Of a stretch of 64,000 bases of DNA, positions 52,748 through 61,176 are shown piece by piece. Every line of letters starts with the position of its first letter. Position 1 is the stretch's first letter. A program made the translations under genes and the position numbers. Source of the stretch: Cupriavidus sp. WGlv3 (lineage in GTDB: Bacteria > Pseudomonadota > Gammaproteobacteria > Burkholderiales > Burkholderiaceae); assembly GCF_023952475.1 (NCBI RefSeq), contig NZ_JALHRX010000021.1:28456-92455 (forward strand), written 5' to 3'. The notes beneath the pieces are model-generated. The model was not told the DNA's origin. It searched no databases and saw nothing but the letters and a program-made list of their open reading frames with translations.

Positions 52748-52753
52748 TACAAT
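52748..52753 (+). promoter_or_regulatory. -10 box candidate for dksA
   Basis: TACAAT within GTACAATAGG. It is 211 bases before the dksA ATG, which would give a long leader. The whole 52621-52963 gap (343 bases) contains no other gene I can support. Confidence 0.4.
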
Positions 52754-52963
52754 AGGCCGGATTTGATACCGGTGGCGCACCTTTTTCCCGCCGCCGGTGT
52801 CCGGTCCACCGCTTGCCGGTGGACTTGCAGGGCGGCGGTTGTCGTCAGCATGAGGCAGGCCGCCAGCAGGTGCGGTCGCAGTGCTTCGTGCGGAGACCGC
52901 CTGTTCCGCTTGGGGTGCCCCGACGCGCGCCGTCACTGACTGACGCGAGAGAGAGGTGTCCCC

Positions 52964-53650
52964 ATGACAGCCGCAACGAAGACCAAAGAAAGCCGCAGCA
53001 AGACTGGTAGTGCAGCGGCAGAGACGCTCAAGGCGCAGCCTGTGAAGGCCGCGCCCGCTCCCCGCGGCAGTACGGCGAACGCCGAAGCGGGCGCAAGGAA
53101 GGGAGGCCCGCGAAGCAGCAAGACTGCAGCCAGCCAGAGTGAAACAACCGTGGCGCGCAAGCGCGCGGACAGCGCACCCGCGCGGACTGAGACGCCGCCG
53201 GCCGCATCAACAAGAGAATCAGCAGCAACCATGAGCAGCAACAAACTTCTGACTGAAGCTGAAATCCTGAAGATGAGCGACAAGGATTACATGAACGAAG
53301 CGCAGCTCGCCTTCTTCAAGCACCGCCTTGAACAGCTGCGCGACGAAATCCTGAAGAACGCTGACCAGACCACGGAACACCTGCGCGAAACCGTGATCGT
53401 GCCGGACCCGGCCGACCGCGCCACCATCGAGGAAGAACACGCGCTGGAACTGCGCACGCGCGACCGCGAGCGCAAGCTGCTGAAGAAGGTCGAACAGTCG
53501 CTGCAGCGCATCGAGTCCGGCGACTACGGCTGGTGCGAGGAAACCGGCGAGCCGATCGGCGTGCCGCGCCTGCTGGCGCGCCCCACCGCGACGCTGTCGC
53601 TGGAAGCGCAGCAACGCCGCGAACTGCGACAGAAGCTGTTCGGCGACTGA
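52964..53650 (+). CDS. dksA: DksA-family regulator with depleted zinc finger and long N-terminal extension
   Basis: The 228-residue protein contains a normal DksA core from about Met90: the coiled-coil with the tip motif DPADRA (Asp148, Asp151, Ala153), and the terminal globular domain. At the four zinc-finger positions (CxxC-x17-CxxC) it has Cys191, Thr194, Ser212 and Ala215, so zinc cannot be held normally. It is preceded by about 89 residues of Lys/Ala/Thr/Ser-rich, histone-like sequence. AGAGAGGTG before the ATG at 52964 supports the long form; the internal ATG at 53231 gives the classical protein and lacks a good site. Confidence 0.88.
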   Translation: MTAATKTKESRSKTGSAAAETLKAQPVKAAPAPRGSTANAEAGARKGGPRSSKTAASQSETTVARKRADSAPARTETPPAASTRESAATMSSNKLLTEAEILKMSDKDYMNEAQLAFFKHRLEQLRDEILKNADQTTEHLRETVIVPDPADRATIEEEHALELRTRDRERKLLKKVEQSLQRIESGDYGWCEETGEPIGVPRLLARPTATLSLEAQQRRELRQKLFGD

Positions 53651-53691
53651 TGCACGGCGCGCCGGCCAGCCGGCGCAGCCTGCGCAACATG

Positions 53692-53721
53692 ACGGCCCGG
53701 GTATCCGGGCCGTTTGTTTTT
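53692..53721 (+). terminator. Intrinsic terminator after dksA
   Basis: ACGGCCCGG and CCGGGCCGT around GTAT, followed by TTGTTTTT. It separates dksA from the second COG0523 transcript. Confidence 0.85.
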
Positions 53722-53883
53722 GGCCCCCCACCCGCCCTTGTCGCGCCATGGCCACGGCCTGACATTGAGAATCATCCGGCTGTTGCCGCCGCGGCCTTTC
53801 TGGTAAATTCGCAACCTTGTTGCAACAGCGCGCCCGCCATCTTTGCGCGCTGCGCTGCTCCCTTCACATTCCCTGCTGCTGCC

Positions 53884-55173
53884 ATGGCTGATCGCCTGCC
53901 CGCCACCGTGCTGTCCGGTTTTCCCGGCGCCGGCAAGACCACGCTGCTGAACCATCTGCTTGCGCATGGCGCGGGCGGGCTTGTCGGCGTGCTGATCTGC
54001 GGCGCGCAGGACGGGCAAGCGCTGGCTTCGCTGCCGCCCGGCATTGAGGCCACGGTGCTGCCCTCGGGCGAGCCGCTGCTCGCCGAAGCCGCAAGGCTGG
54101 CCGCCACGGGCCGCTTCGACGCACTGCTGGTCGAGGCCGACGGCCTGGACGAGCCGCTGGCGATTGCCGAAGGCTTCCTGTTCGAGGCCGAACATGGCGC
54201 GGGGCCCGACGCGGTCGTGCAGCCCGACACGCTGGTGACCGTGGTCGATGCCGCTACCGTGCTGCGCGACCTCAACGAAGCCGAGTTCCTGGCCGACCGT
54301 GGCCTGGCGCAGGGCCAGGACGACGACCGCACCGTGGCCGAAGTGCTGGTGGCGCAGATCGAAGGCTGCGACGTGATCGTGCTGAACAAGGCCGACCTCG
54401 TCGGCGCCGCCGAGTTGGCGCGGCTGCGCGCGGCGCTGCAGGCGCTGAACCCGCGCGCCGACATCGTCGAGGCCAGCTTCGGCAAGGTGCCGCCCGGACG
54501 CGTGCAGGGCACCGGCCGCTTTGATTTCGAAGCCGTCGCCGATGGCGCCGGCTGGCTCGCCGCGCTGCGTGGCCAGGCACCCGCGGCGGATGCCGTCAGC
54601 GGAGTGTCCACGCTGGTCTACCGCCGCCGCCGTCCGTTCCACCCGCAACGCTTCGCCGACCTGATCCATACCGAATGGCTGCGCGAGCATGGCAGCGTGC
54701 TGCGCTCCAAAGGCCTGTTCTGGCTGGCGGGCCGCATGGAGACCGCGGGCGACTGGAACCAGTCCGGCGGCGTCTGCCGCCATGGCGGCGCCGGCGCCTG
54801 GTGGGCGGCGCTGGACCCGGCGGAATGGCCGGCCGACGCCGCCGAACGCGCGGAAGTAGAAGCGGACATGCATGACGCCGGCGCTCCGGCGCCGTTCGGC
54901 GACCGCCGCCAGGAACTGGTGCTGATCGGCCTGGACCTGGACCACGCCGCGCTGCAGGCCCGTCTCGACGCCTGCCTGCTGAGCGATGCCGAGATGGCCG
55001 CCGGCGTGGAAGCCTGGGCCGCCTATCCGGACCCGTTCCCAGCCTGGGTCGAGGATTTCGACGACGACCACGACCATGGCCACGATCACAGCCATGGCGA
55101 TGACTGCGGTTGCGGCGATCCCGGCCACGATCACGGTCATGGCGGCCACGGCGGCCCTCCCCATGCGCACTGA
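53884..55173 (+). CDS. COG0523 GTPase lacking the CxCC motif
   Basis: The 429-residue G3E GTPase has Walker A LSGFPGAGKTTLLNHL, LLVEADGLDEP at switch II and VIVLNKADLVG (NKxD), plus a full CobW_C domain (STLVYRRRRPFHPQRF, GLFWLAGRMETAGDW). Where other COG0523 proteins have GCICCT, this one reads LPSGEP (residues 59-64). Instead the C-terminal tail is rich in His, Asp and Cys (DDCGCGDPGHDHGHG). It is probably a zinc-handling paralogue with a different metal-release mechanism. It has its own promoter region after the dksA terminator and overlaps the next small gene. Confidence 0.88.
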   Translation: MADRLPATVLSGFPGAGKTTLLNHLLAHGAGGLVGVLICGAQDGQALASLPPGIEATVLPSGEPLLAEAARLAATGRFDALLVEADGLDEPLAIAEGFLFEAEHGAGPDAVVQPDTLVTVVDAATVLRDLNEAEFLADRGLAQGQDDDRTVAEVLVAQIEGCDVIVLNKADLVGAAELARLRAALQALNPRADIVEASFGKVPPGRVQGTGRFDFEAVADGAGWLAALRGQAPAADAVSGVSTLVYRRRRPFHPQRFADLIHTEWLREHGSVLRSKGLFWLAGRMETAGDWNQSGGVCRHGGAGAWWAALDPAEWPADAAERAEVEADMHDAGAPAPFGDRRQELVLIGLDLDHAALQARLDACLLSDAEMAAGVEAWAAYPDPFPAWVEDFDDDHDHGHDHSHGDDCGCGDPGHDHGHGGHGGPPHAH

Positions 55174-55561
55174 CTGGTTCGCCCGCCTGCGCGCGCACGG
55201 CCCGGGCCTGTGGTCCGCGCTGTGGCTGGCGCTGTGCCTGCTGCTGGCGCAGCATGCCGGGCTGACCCACCGCATCGTCCACGGCGGCCTGCTGGCGCCG
55301 GCCACTGCCCCGGCCGCGGCCAACGCCGCCGCGTCCGACAACGACCCGCACCCGCTGTCGCAGGCCTTCAGCGGGCACTCGTGCGTGCTGTTCGATGGCG
55401 CCACCGTCGCCGACACCCATTGCGGCAAACTGCCGCCGCTGCAGCTTGCCTACGGCAAGCCGGTCAAGCCGGCCAGCCTGGCCTGGCGCTGGCCCGACCT
55501 GCCTTCTGCCCATCCCTTCCAGTCGCGCGCCCCGCCGGTGCCGGCCATCGCCCTCGCCTGA
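55163..55561 (+). CDS. Small membrane or secreted protein of the zinc island
   Basis: The 132-residue protein overlaps the preceding COG0523 stop by 11 bases. It has a hydrophobic N-terminal helix (LWSALWLALCLLLAQHAG, about residues 17-34), so it is a signal peptide or anchor, followed by His- and Cys-containing sequence (LTHRIVHGG, FSGHSCVLFDG, DTHCGKLPPLQ). The His/Cys spacing could bind metal at the periplasm. No known family is recognised. The gene order suggests a role in outer-envelope zinc uptake with the TonB receptor. Confidence 0.65.
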   Translation: MRTDWFARLRAHGPGLWSALWLALCLLLAQHAGLTHRIVHGGLLAPATAPAAANAAASDNDPHPLSQAFSGHSCVLFDGATVADTHCGKLPPLQLAYGKPVKPASLAWRWPDLPSAHPFQSRAPPVPAIALA

Positions 55562-55721
55562 TCCGGGACGCGGCCAGCGCCGCGCACCTGCCGTCTTACG
55601 CATTCCGAGCTGAACACGCGCCCTGCCGGCCGCGCCGCCATGCCCCATCGCGGGTGTGCCGCGCCTGGCCGGATGCCGCCGTGCCAGCCGGGCCGATTGC
55701 CACTGCATTGCTCCGCGCGCC

Positions 55722-57926
55722 ATGTCGAAGAACCCGAAGAACCGTTACACCGCCCGCCGTTACACCCAGCCTTCCGCCCCGCGCCTGACGCCGCTGGCGG
55801 CGCTTGCCGTCTCCCTGACTGCCACGCTGGCCGCCGCTTTCGCAGCGCCCGCCGCGCTGGCGCAAACCGCCGCGGCGCCGGCCGCCGATGCCGCTCCCGC
55901 CGCCGCTCCAGCCACCCCGGCCGGCGCCACGCTGCGCGAAGTCGTGGTCACCGCCAACCCCTTGGGCAGCGATCTGAACGACATGGTGGCGCCGGTCTCG
56001 ACGCTGGGCGGCGACGCGCTGGCGGTGCGCCAGGCCAGTACGCTGGGCGAGACCCTGGACAAGCTGCCCGGGGTGTCGTCGACCTACTTCGGCCCCAACG
56101 CCAGCCGGCCGGTGATCCGCGGCCTCGACGGCGACCGCATCAAGGTGCTGCAGAACGGCGGCACCACGGTCGACGCCTCGACGCTGTCCTACGACCACGC
56201 CGTGCCGGTGGACCCGCTGGTGGCCGAGCGCATCGAAGTCGTGCGCGGGCCGGCGGCGCTGATGTACGGCGGCAATGCCATCGGCGGCGTGGTCAACGTG
56301 ATCGACAACCGCATCCCCAAGGAGCCGATCGAAGGCGTCGGCGGCGCGGTCGATGCCAGCGCCACCGCCGGCGGCGACCAGGCACGCAACGCCAGCGCGC
56401 TGATCGAGGCCGGCAACGGCAAGTTTGCGGTCCACGCCGATGCCTTCGCGCGCAAGACCAGCGACCTGCGCATCCCCGGCTACGCGCGCAGCGACCGCCT
56501 GCGCAACGCCGAGCCGCTGCCCGACGGCGAGGCCGAACCCTACGGCCGCCTGCCCAATACCAGCGCCGACCAGCAGGGCGGCTCGCTGGGCGGCTCCTAC
56601 ACCTGGGCCGATGGTTTCCTCGGCGCCAACTACAGCGCCTACCGCAACGACTACGGCACGCCCGCCGAAGACGCGGTGCGGCTGAAGATGAAGCAGGACC
56701 GCTTCGCGCTGGAAGGCGAGGCGCGCAACCTGGCGGGCAACACCGGCGGCTGGTTCGAGTCGGTCAAAGGCAAGGTCAGCTTCACCGACTACGAGCACCG
56801 CGAAATCGAGGACGGCGAGACCGGCACCATCTTCAAGAACCGCGGCTGGGATGCGCGCTTCGAGGCCCGCCACGCGAAGATCGGCAACCTGACCGGCGTG
56901 GTCGGCACGCAGTTCGGCCACACCAACTTCTCGGCGCTGGGCGAAGAGGCCTTCGTGCCCAGCACCAACACCGACAACGCCGCGCTGTTCCTGTTCGAGG
57001 AAATGCCGCTGACCGCCGGCGGCGACCTGAAGCTGAACTTCGGCGGCCGCCTGGACCACAGCAGCGTCAAGGCCAGCGCCAACGGCAACGACCGCTTCGC
57101 CGACGCCAGCCGCAGCTTCAACGCCACCAGCGCCTCGGCCGGCCTGCTGTACAAGATGAACCCGGCGTGGTCGCTGACCAGCAACCTGTCCTACACCGAA
57201 CGCGCGCCGACCTTCTACGAGCTGTACGCCAACGGCCCCCACGTCGCCACCGGTGCCTGGGAAGTCGGCGATCCGAACGCCAACAAGGAGCGCGCCACCT
57301 CGATCGACCTGGGCGTGCGCTTCAAGTCAGGCGCGCACAGCGCCGGCGTGTCGGGCTACTACAGCCGCTTTGCCAACTACCTCGCGCTCAACGCCACCGG
57401 CCGCGCGCGCGACGAGGCCGGCGACGTGGTCGCGCTCGGCAGCCCCGATGCGCTGCCCGAGTTCCAGTACCTGGGCGTGCCGGCGACGCTGTACGGCTTC
57501 GAAGCCGAAGGCAAGACCCGCCTGCTGCAGAAGATGCTGACCAGCAGCGACACGCTCGACTTCGAGGCGCGCGCCGACTACGTGCGCGGCGAAAACCGCG
57601 ACACCGGCGAGCCGCTGCCACGGCTGGCGCCGCTGCGCCTGGGCGGCGCGCTGGTGTATGGCGCCGGGCCCTGGGGCGCGCGCGTCGATGTCACGTATGC
57701 GGCCAAACAGACGCGCGTGCCGTCCAACGACACCCCGACCGATGCCTACACGCTGCTGAGCCTGGCGCTGACCTACAAGTTCAAGGTGGCGGGCACGCAA
57801 ACCCTGGTATACCTGCGCGGCGACAACCTGACCAACCAGGACGCGCGCAACGCGGCATCGATCCTGCGGGATATCGCGCCGATGGCGGGCAGGAGCGTGA
57901 AGGTGGGGTTCAGGACGTCGTTCTGA
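55722..57926 (+). CDS. TonB-dependent receptor (ZnuD-like)
   Basis: The 734-residue outer-membrane receptor has a signal peptide (LAVSLTATLAAAFAAPAALA), a TonB box-like LREVVVTANP (about residues 70-79), the plug domain (TLDKLPGVSSTYFGPNASRPVIRGLDGDRIKVLQNG ... VEVVRGPAALMYGGNAIGGVVN) and a long beta-barrel ending in the aromatic C-terminal Phe (KVGFRTSF). Sequence and position resemble ZnuD zinc receptors found beside Zur and COG0523 genes. The barrel lacks conspicuous His-rich loops. Start at 55722 gives the signal peptide. Confidence 0.87.
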   Translation: MSKNPKNRYTARRYTQPSAPRLTPLAALAVSLTATLAAAFAAPAALAQTAAAPAADAAPAAAPATPAGATLREVVVTANPLGSDLNDMVAPVSTLGGDALAVRQASTLGETLDKLPGVSSTYFGPNASRPVIRGLDGDRIKVLQNGGTTVDASTLSYDHAVPVDPLVAERIEVVRGPAALMYGGNAIGGVVNVIDNRIPKEPIEGVGGAVDASATAGGDQARNASALIEAGNGKFAVHADAFARKTSDLRIPGYARSDRLRNAEPLPDGEAEPYGRLPNTSADQQGGSLGGSYTWADGFLGANYSAYRNDYGTPAEDAVRLKMKQDRFALEGEARNLAGNTGGWFESVKGKVSFTDYEHREIEDGETGTIFKNRGWDARFEARHAKIGNLTGVVGTQFGHTNFSALGEEAFVPSTNTDNAALFLFEEMPLTAGGDLKLNFGGRLDHSSVKASANGNDRFADASRSFNATSASAGLLYKMNPAWSLTSNLSYTERAPTFYELYANGPHVATGAWEVGDPNANKERATSIDLGVRFKSGAHSAGVSGYYSRFANYLALNATGRARDEAGDVVALGSPDALPEFQYLGVPATLYGFEAEGKTRLLQKMLTSSDTLDFEARADYVRGENRDTGEPLPRLAPLRLGGALVYGAGPWGARVDVTYAAKQTRVPSNDTPTDAYTLLSLALTYKFKVAGTQTLVYLRGDNLTNQDARNAASILRDIAPMAGRSVKVGFRTSF

Positions 57927-58003
57927 AGACAAGACTGCGGTGCGGGTTGGGTCGGTACTTCATGGAGGCACCCGGCCCTCTCCTCCACACACTTCGAACC
58001 AGC

Positions 58004-58933
58004 TCAATCCCGATTCACCACCCACTCTCCCTCGATCTGCGCCGCCCCCACCCGCGCCAGCGCTCCCACCGTCTGCGCGCAGATCTCAGCCATCTGCTGC
58101 CCCGGCATAAAGCGCTCACGCATATGGGCCATCAGCGGCGCCGCCTCCATCCACGCGGCCAATGCCGCCAGCGTCATCCGCTGCGCCTCCAGCAGCTTGA
58201 ATTTCACCAGCACCTTGACCGCATGGGCGGCATTGCGCGCCGGGTCGGCGGCCAGGTACGCCAGGCGTCCCTGCGCGCGTTCGACGGCCGCGGCGACGTC
58301 GGTGAACACGCTGCCGTGGCCCGGGACCACCACGCGCACGTCGAGCTGCGCGATACGCGCCAGCACCGCCGCCTGCTCGGCGAAGCCGCTTTCGCCCTCC
58401 AGTTCGGGAAAGATCACGCCGAAGCCGTTCTGCCACAGCGCGTCGCCGGAAATCAGGATGCGCTCGGCGGGCGCGAACAGCATCACCGCGTGGGGGTCGT
58501 GGCCGGGGGCCGCCACCACCTGCCAGTCGATGCCGCCCAGGCGCAGCGTGTCGCCGTCGTTCAGCACGCTGTCGAAGGTAAAGCGGTCGCACTGCTGGCC
58601 GGTCGCCTTGTAGCTGAGCGCATCGGTATCCCACGCGGCCACGGCGCTGGCCTCGGCCGCGGGGATCGCGGTGCGCGGCTGCCAGCGCGCCTGCAGCGCG
58701 GCGTTGCCGCCGCAGTGGTCCGAGTGCAGATGGGTGTTGATCACGCGCGCCAGCGGCCGGCCCTGCAGCGCGGACGCCACCAGCGCCAGCGTCTGCGACG
58801 CGTGGGTGACGTAGCCGGAGTCGACCAGCGCGGTATCATCGCCGTCGGCAAACAGGATGTTGTTGGCCGACAGCCAGCCGCGCTCGAACACGCGCATGGT
58901 GGCCGGCAAGCGCGGCACGGTGCTTTCGCTCAC
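58004..58933 (-). CDS. MBL-fold metallo-hydrolase
   Basis: The 309-residue protein has the metallo-beta-lactamase zinc motif THLHSDHCGG (about residues 67-76), the AAPGHDPHAVML strand, the SGDALW Asp ligand, and PGHGSVF His. The last 80 residues are helical and form the substrate domain typical of glyoxalase II-like/lactonase members; specific activity is unknown. It overlaps the DUF1289 gene by 4 bases (ATGT at 58930-58933), so they are cotranscribed. Confidence 0.87.
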   Translation of the reverse strand: MSESTVPRLPATMRVFERGWLSANNILFADGDDTALVDSGYVTHASQTLALVASALQGRPLARVINTHLHSDHCGGNAALQARWQPRTAIPAAEASAVAAWDTDALSYKATGQQCDRFTFDSVLNDGDTLRLGGIDWQVVAAPGHDPHAVMLFAPAERILISGDALWQNGFGVIFPELEGESGFAEQAAVLARIAQLDVRVVVPGHGSVFTDVAAAVERAQGRLAYLAADPARNAAHAVKVLVKFKLLEAQRMTLAALAAWMEAAPLMAHMRERFMPGQQMAEICAQTVGALARVGAAQIEGEWVVNRD

Positions 58934-59211
58934 GATGTCTCCTCGCCGGCCAGCCCTGCGGCGCGCCGCGGCAGTTGCGCCCAGATGCGGCGCTTGTCTT
59001 CATCGCCGGCCGAGGACCAGCCGGCAATCTCTTCGATGGTGCGCAGGCAGCCTTCGCAATAGCCGCTGGACGGGTCCATGCGGCAGACGTTGCGGCACGG
59101 CGACGGCACCGGGCTGGCCTGCAGCGCGGCGTCGGCCTGCCTGGCCAGTTCCGCGGCGAGCGCGCCGGGCGAAGGGGGCATCGCAGCCATGGCGTTGCGC
59201 GCGCTCGCCAC
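58930..59211 (-). CDS. DUF1289-domain protein
   Basis: The 93-residue protein has the DUF1289 pattern PCRNVCRMDPSSGYCEGCLRTIEEIAGW, with four cysteines (Cys39, Cys43, Cys52, Cys55 or near) that could bind a metal. The fold is small and helical. Its start overlaps the following thioesterase stop closely, so it belongs to the same run of genes. Function unknown; some relatives flank folate or aminotransferase genes. Confidence 0.82.
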   Translation of the reverse strand: MASARNAMAAMPPSPGALAAELARQADAALQASPVPSPCRNVCRMDPSSGYCEGCLRTIEEIAGWSSAGDEDKRRIWAQLPRRAAGLAGEETS

Positions 59212-59640
59212 TCAGCCCGCCGCGCGCGCGGCCTTGGCTGCGACCTTCTGGTTGAAGCGGCCGGCGTCGATCAGGTGACGCTCGTGCACGCCCTCCGAGA
59301 TCTTGTCCTCGCCGTCCCACGCGCTCAGCTGGAAGCGCAGGCGGCGCCCGTCGACCTCGACCAGCTCGCCCCTGACCGTTACCGTCATGCCCGGCGGTGT
59401 CGGCGCCAGGTGCGAGAAACTGACCAGCGTGCCGAGCGACTGCTCGCGCGGCCAGTCCAGGTGCTCGCGCAGCATCTGCAGGCAGGCGCACTCCATGATG
59501 CCGACCAGGTAGCCGGTGGCCAGCACGTCGGGCATCTCGGCGCAGCCCGGGATATCGTCATACAGGCGCGGCACCGTGGCCTTGGCCGGCACCGTGTATT
59601 GCCAGCTGAAGGCCAGACCGGGGCGCAGGTCCGGGCTCAT
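59212..59640 (-). CDS. FlK-like hotdog thioesterase
   Basis: The 142-residue protein aligns over its length with FlK, the fluoroacetyl-CoA thioesterase of Streptomyces cattleya: VPAKATVPRLYDD, ATGYLVGIMECACLQML, VSFSHLAPTPPGMTVTVRGELVEVDGRR. The FlK catalytic triad is preserved with nearly the same numbering (Thr42, Glu50, His77). The gating Phe36 of FlK is Met here, so fluoroacetyl-CoA specificity is unlikely. Relatives are common and act on various acyl-CoAs. It overlaps the YbaK-like gene by 4 bases (ATGA). Confidence 0.82.
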   Translation of the reverse strand: MSPDLRPGLAFSWQYTVPAKATVPRLYDDIPGCAEMPDVLATGYLVGIMECACLQMLREHLDWPREQSLGTLVSFSHLAPTPPGMTVTVRGELVEVDGRRLRFQLSAWDGEDKISEGVHERHLIDAGRFNQKVAAKAARAAG

Positions 59641-60155
59641 GCCGCGGCTCCGGAGGCGCCAGCGGCGGCGGCTGCGACATCGGCCACTTCGGCCCCGGTC
59701 ATCTGCTGCAGCTGGTGCGGGGTCAGGTTGAACACCGCGTGCGGATGGCCGGCCGCGGCCCACAGGCTGTCATGGCGGAACAGGTCCTGGTCCAGCAGCA
59801 TCACCGGCGCCACCGCATGGCCGATCGGACAGACCCCGCCGATGGCATAGCCGGTCTTCTCGCGCACGAAGCGCGCATCGGCCTTGCCCAGCGCGCCCAC
59901 GCGCGCGGCCACCTTGGCTTCGTCGACGCGGTTGCTGCCGCTGGCGATCACCAGCACCGGCGCATCGTCGGCGACGCGGCGGAAGATGATGGACTTGGCG
60001 ATCTCGGCCACGCTGCAGCCCAGCCCGGCCGCGGCCTCGGCCGAGGTCTTGCCGGTCGCGGGCAGCATCACCACGGGCCGGTCATGGCCGAGGCCGGCCA
60101 GCAGCTCGGCCACGCGCTGCGCGGACTCGGGCAGCGCTTCGTCAGGCATCGTCAT
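59637..60155 (-). CDS. YbaK/ProX-type aminoacyl-tRNA deacylase
   Basis: The 172-residue protein is a single YbaK domain: EAAAGLGCSVAEIAKSIIFR (about residues 41-60), VIASGSNRVDEAKVAARVGA and TGYAIGGVCPIGHA (the catalytic loop Gly-rich motif with Cys/His). Such proteins hydrolyse mischarged tRNAs (Cys-tRNAPro, Ala-tRNAPro). It precedes the FlK-like gene with a 4-base overlap and follows mvaB by 27 bases. Confidence 0.88.
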   Translation of the reverse strand: MTMPDEALPESAQRVAELLAGLGHDRPVVMLPATGKTSAEAAAGLGCSVAEIAKSIIFRRVADDAPVLVIASGSNRVDEAKVAARVGALGKADARFVREKTGYAIGGVCPIGHAVAPVMLLDQDLFRHDSLWAAAGHPHAVFNLTPHQLQQMTGAEVADVAAAAAGASGAAA

Positions 60156-60182
60156 GCGTTCTCCTGTCAGCAGCCGCGCGCC

Positions 60183-61118
60183 TTACACGCAGGCCGGCGC
60201 CGCGTCGCTGGCGGCCGCCCATTTGGTCAGCAGGGCGCGGCCCACGCGCGAACTGTTGGCGCGGCCGATCGCCTGCGAGATGTAGTCGCCGGCGCGCACC
60301 ACCGCTTCCAGGTCGATGCCGGTGTGGATACCCATGCCGTGCAGCATGTAGAGCACGTCTTCGGTGGCGACGTTGCCGGTGGCGCCCTTGGCATAGGGGC
60401 AGCCGCCCAGGCCCGCGACCGAGGCATGGAAGATCGCGACGCCCACTTCCAGGCTGGCCAGGATGTTGGACAGGGCCTGGCCGTAGGTATCGTGGAAGTG
60501 CCCGGAGAGCCGGTCCAGTGCAAACTCCGCCGCCGCGGCGCGCATCACTTCCTGCACGCGCACCGGCGTGCCCACGCCGATGGTGTCGGCGATGTCGATC
60601 TCGTCGCAGCCCAGCTCGCGCATGCGGCGCACCACGTCGACCACCGAGCTGACCGGCACCTCGCCCTGGTACGGGCAGCCGAGCGCGCACGAGATGCTGC
60701 CGCGCAGGCGCACGCCCTGCTCCTTGGCCGCGGCGGCTACCGGCGCGAAGCGTGCGATCGACTCGGCGATCGAGCAGTTGATGTTCTTCTGCGAGAACGC
60801 CTCGCTGGCCGCGCCGAAGATCACCACCTCGTCGGCCCCGGCCGCGATCGCACCCTCGAAGCCCTTCATGTTCGGCGTCAGCGCCGAATACAGCGTGCCG
60901 GCGCGGCGCTGGATGCGCGCCATCACGTCGGCGCCATCGGCCATCTGCGGCACCCATTTGGGCGACACGAACGAGGCGGCCTCGATATTGACGAAGCCGG
61001 CGTCGGTGAGCTGGTTGATCAGCGCGACCTTCACGTCCGTCGGCACCATTGCCTTTTCGTTCTGCAGGCCGTCGCGCGGGCCCACTTCAACGATCTTCAC
61101 GTAGTTCGGCATGGTCAT
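60183..61118 (-). CDS. mvaB: Hydroxymethylglutaryl-CoA lyase
   Basis: HMG-CoA lyase splits HMG-CoA to acetoacetate and acetyl-CoA, the last step of leucine breakdown. The 311-residue protein has the divalent-metal motif VEVGPRDGLQNE, SISCALGCPYQGEV, LSGHFHDTYGQA (metal-binding His pair) and the signature SVAGLGGCPYAKGATGNVA with catalytic Cys. The ATG at 61118 has GGAG 7 bases upstream. The carboxylase alpha subunit cut at the right edge may be the same pathway's methylcrotonyl-CoA carboxylase. Confidence 0.94.
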   Translation of the reverse strand: MTMPNYVKIVEVGPRDGLQNEKAMVPTDVKVALINQLTDAGFVNIEAASFVSPKWVPQMADGADVMARIQRRAGTLYSALTPNMKGFEGAIAAGADEVVIFGAASEAFSQKNINCSIAESIARFAPVAAAAKEQGVRLRGSISCALGCPYQGEVPVSSVVDVVRRMRELGCDEIDIADTIGVGTPVRVQEVMRAAAAEFALDRLSGHFHDTYGQALSNILASLEVGVAIFHASVAGLGGCPYAKGATGNVATEDVLYMLHGMGIHTGIDLEAVVRAGDYISQAIGRANSSRVGRALLTKWAAASDAAPACV

Positions 61119-61176
61119 GGCTGTCTCCTGTCGTTTATTCGGGATATGGTTGGCTGTATGGCGGCTTGTGCGGCGG

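Noticed and set aside
52621..52963. Regulatory RNA in the long dksA leader
   Set aside because: Several short GC-rich stems exist but none matches a known aptamer, and no terminator precedes dksA.
53811..53823. GCAACCTTGTTGC palindrome before the second COG0523 gene as a Zur box
   Set aside because: It does not resemble the palindrome before the Zur-like gene, and I cannot recall a matching consensus, so it is too weak to call.
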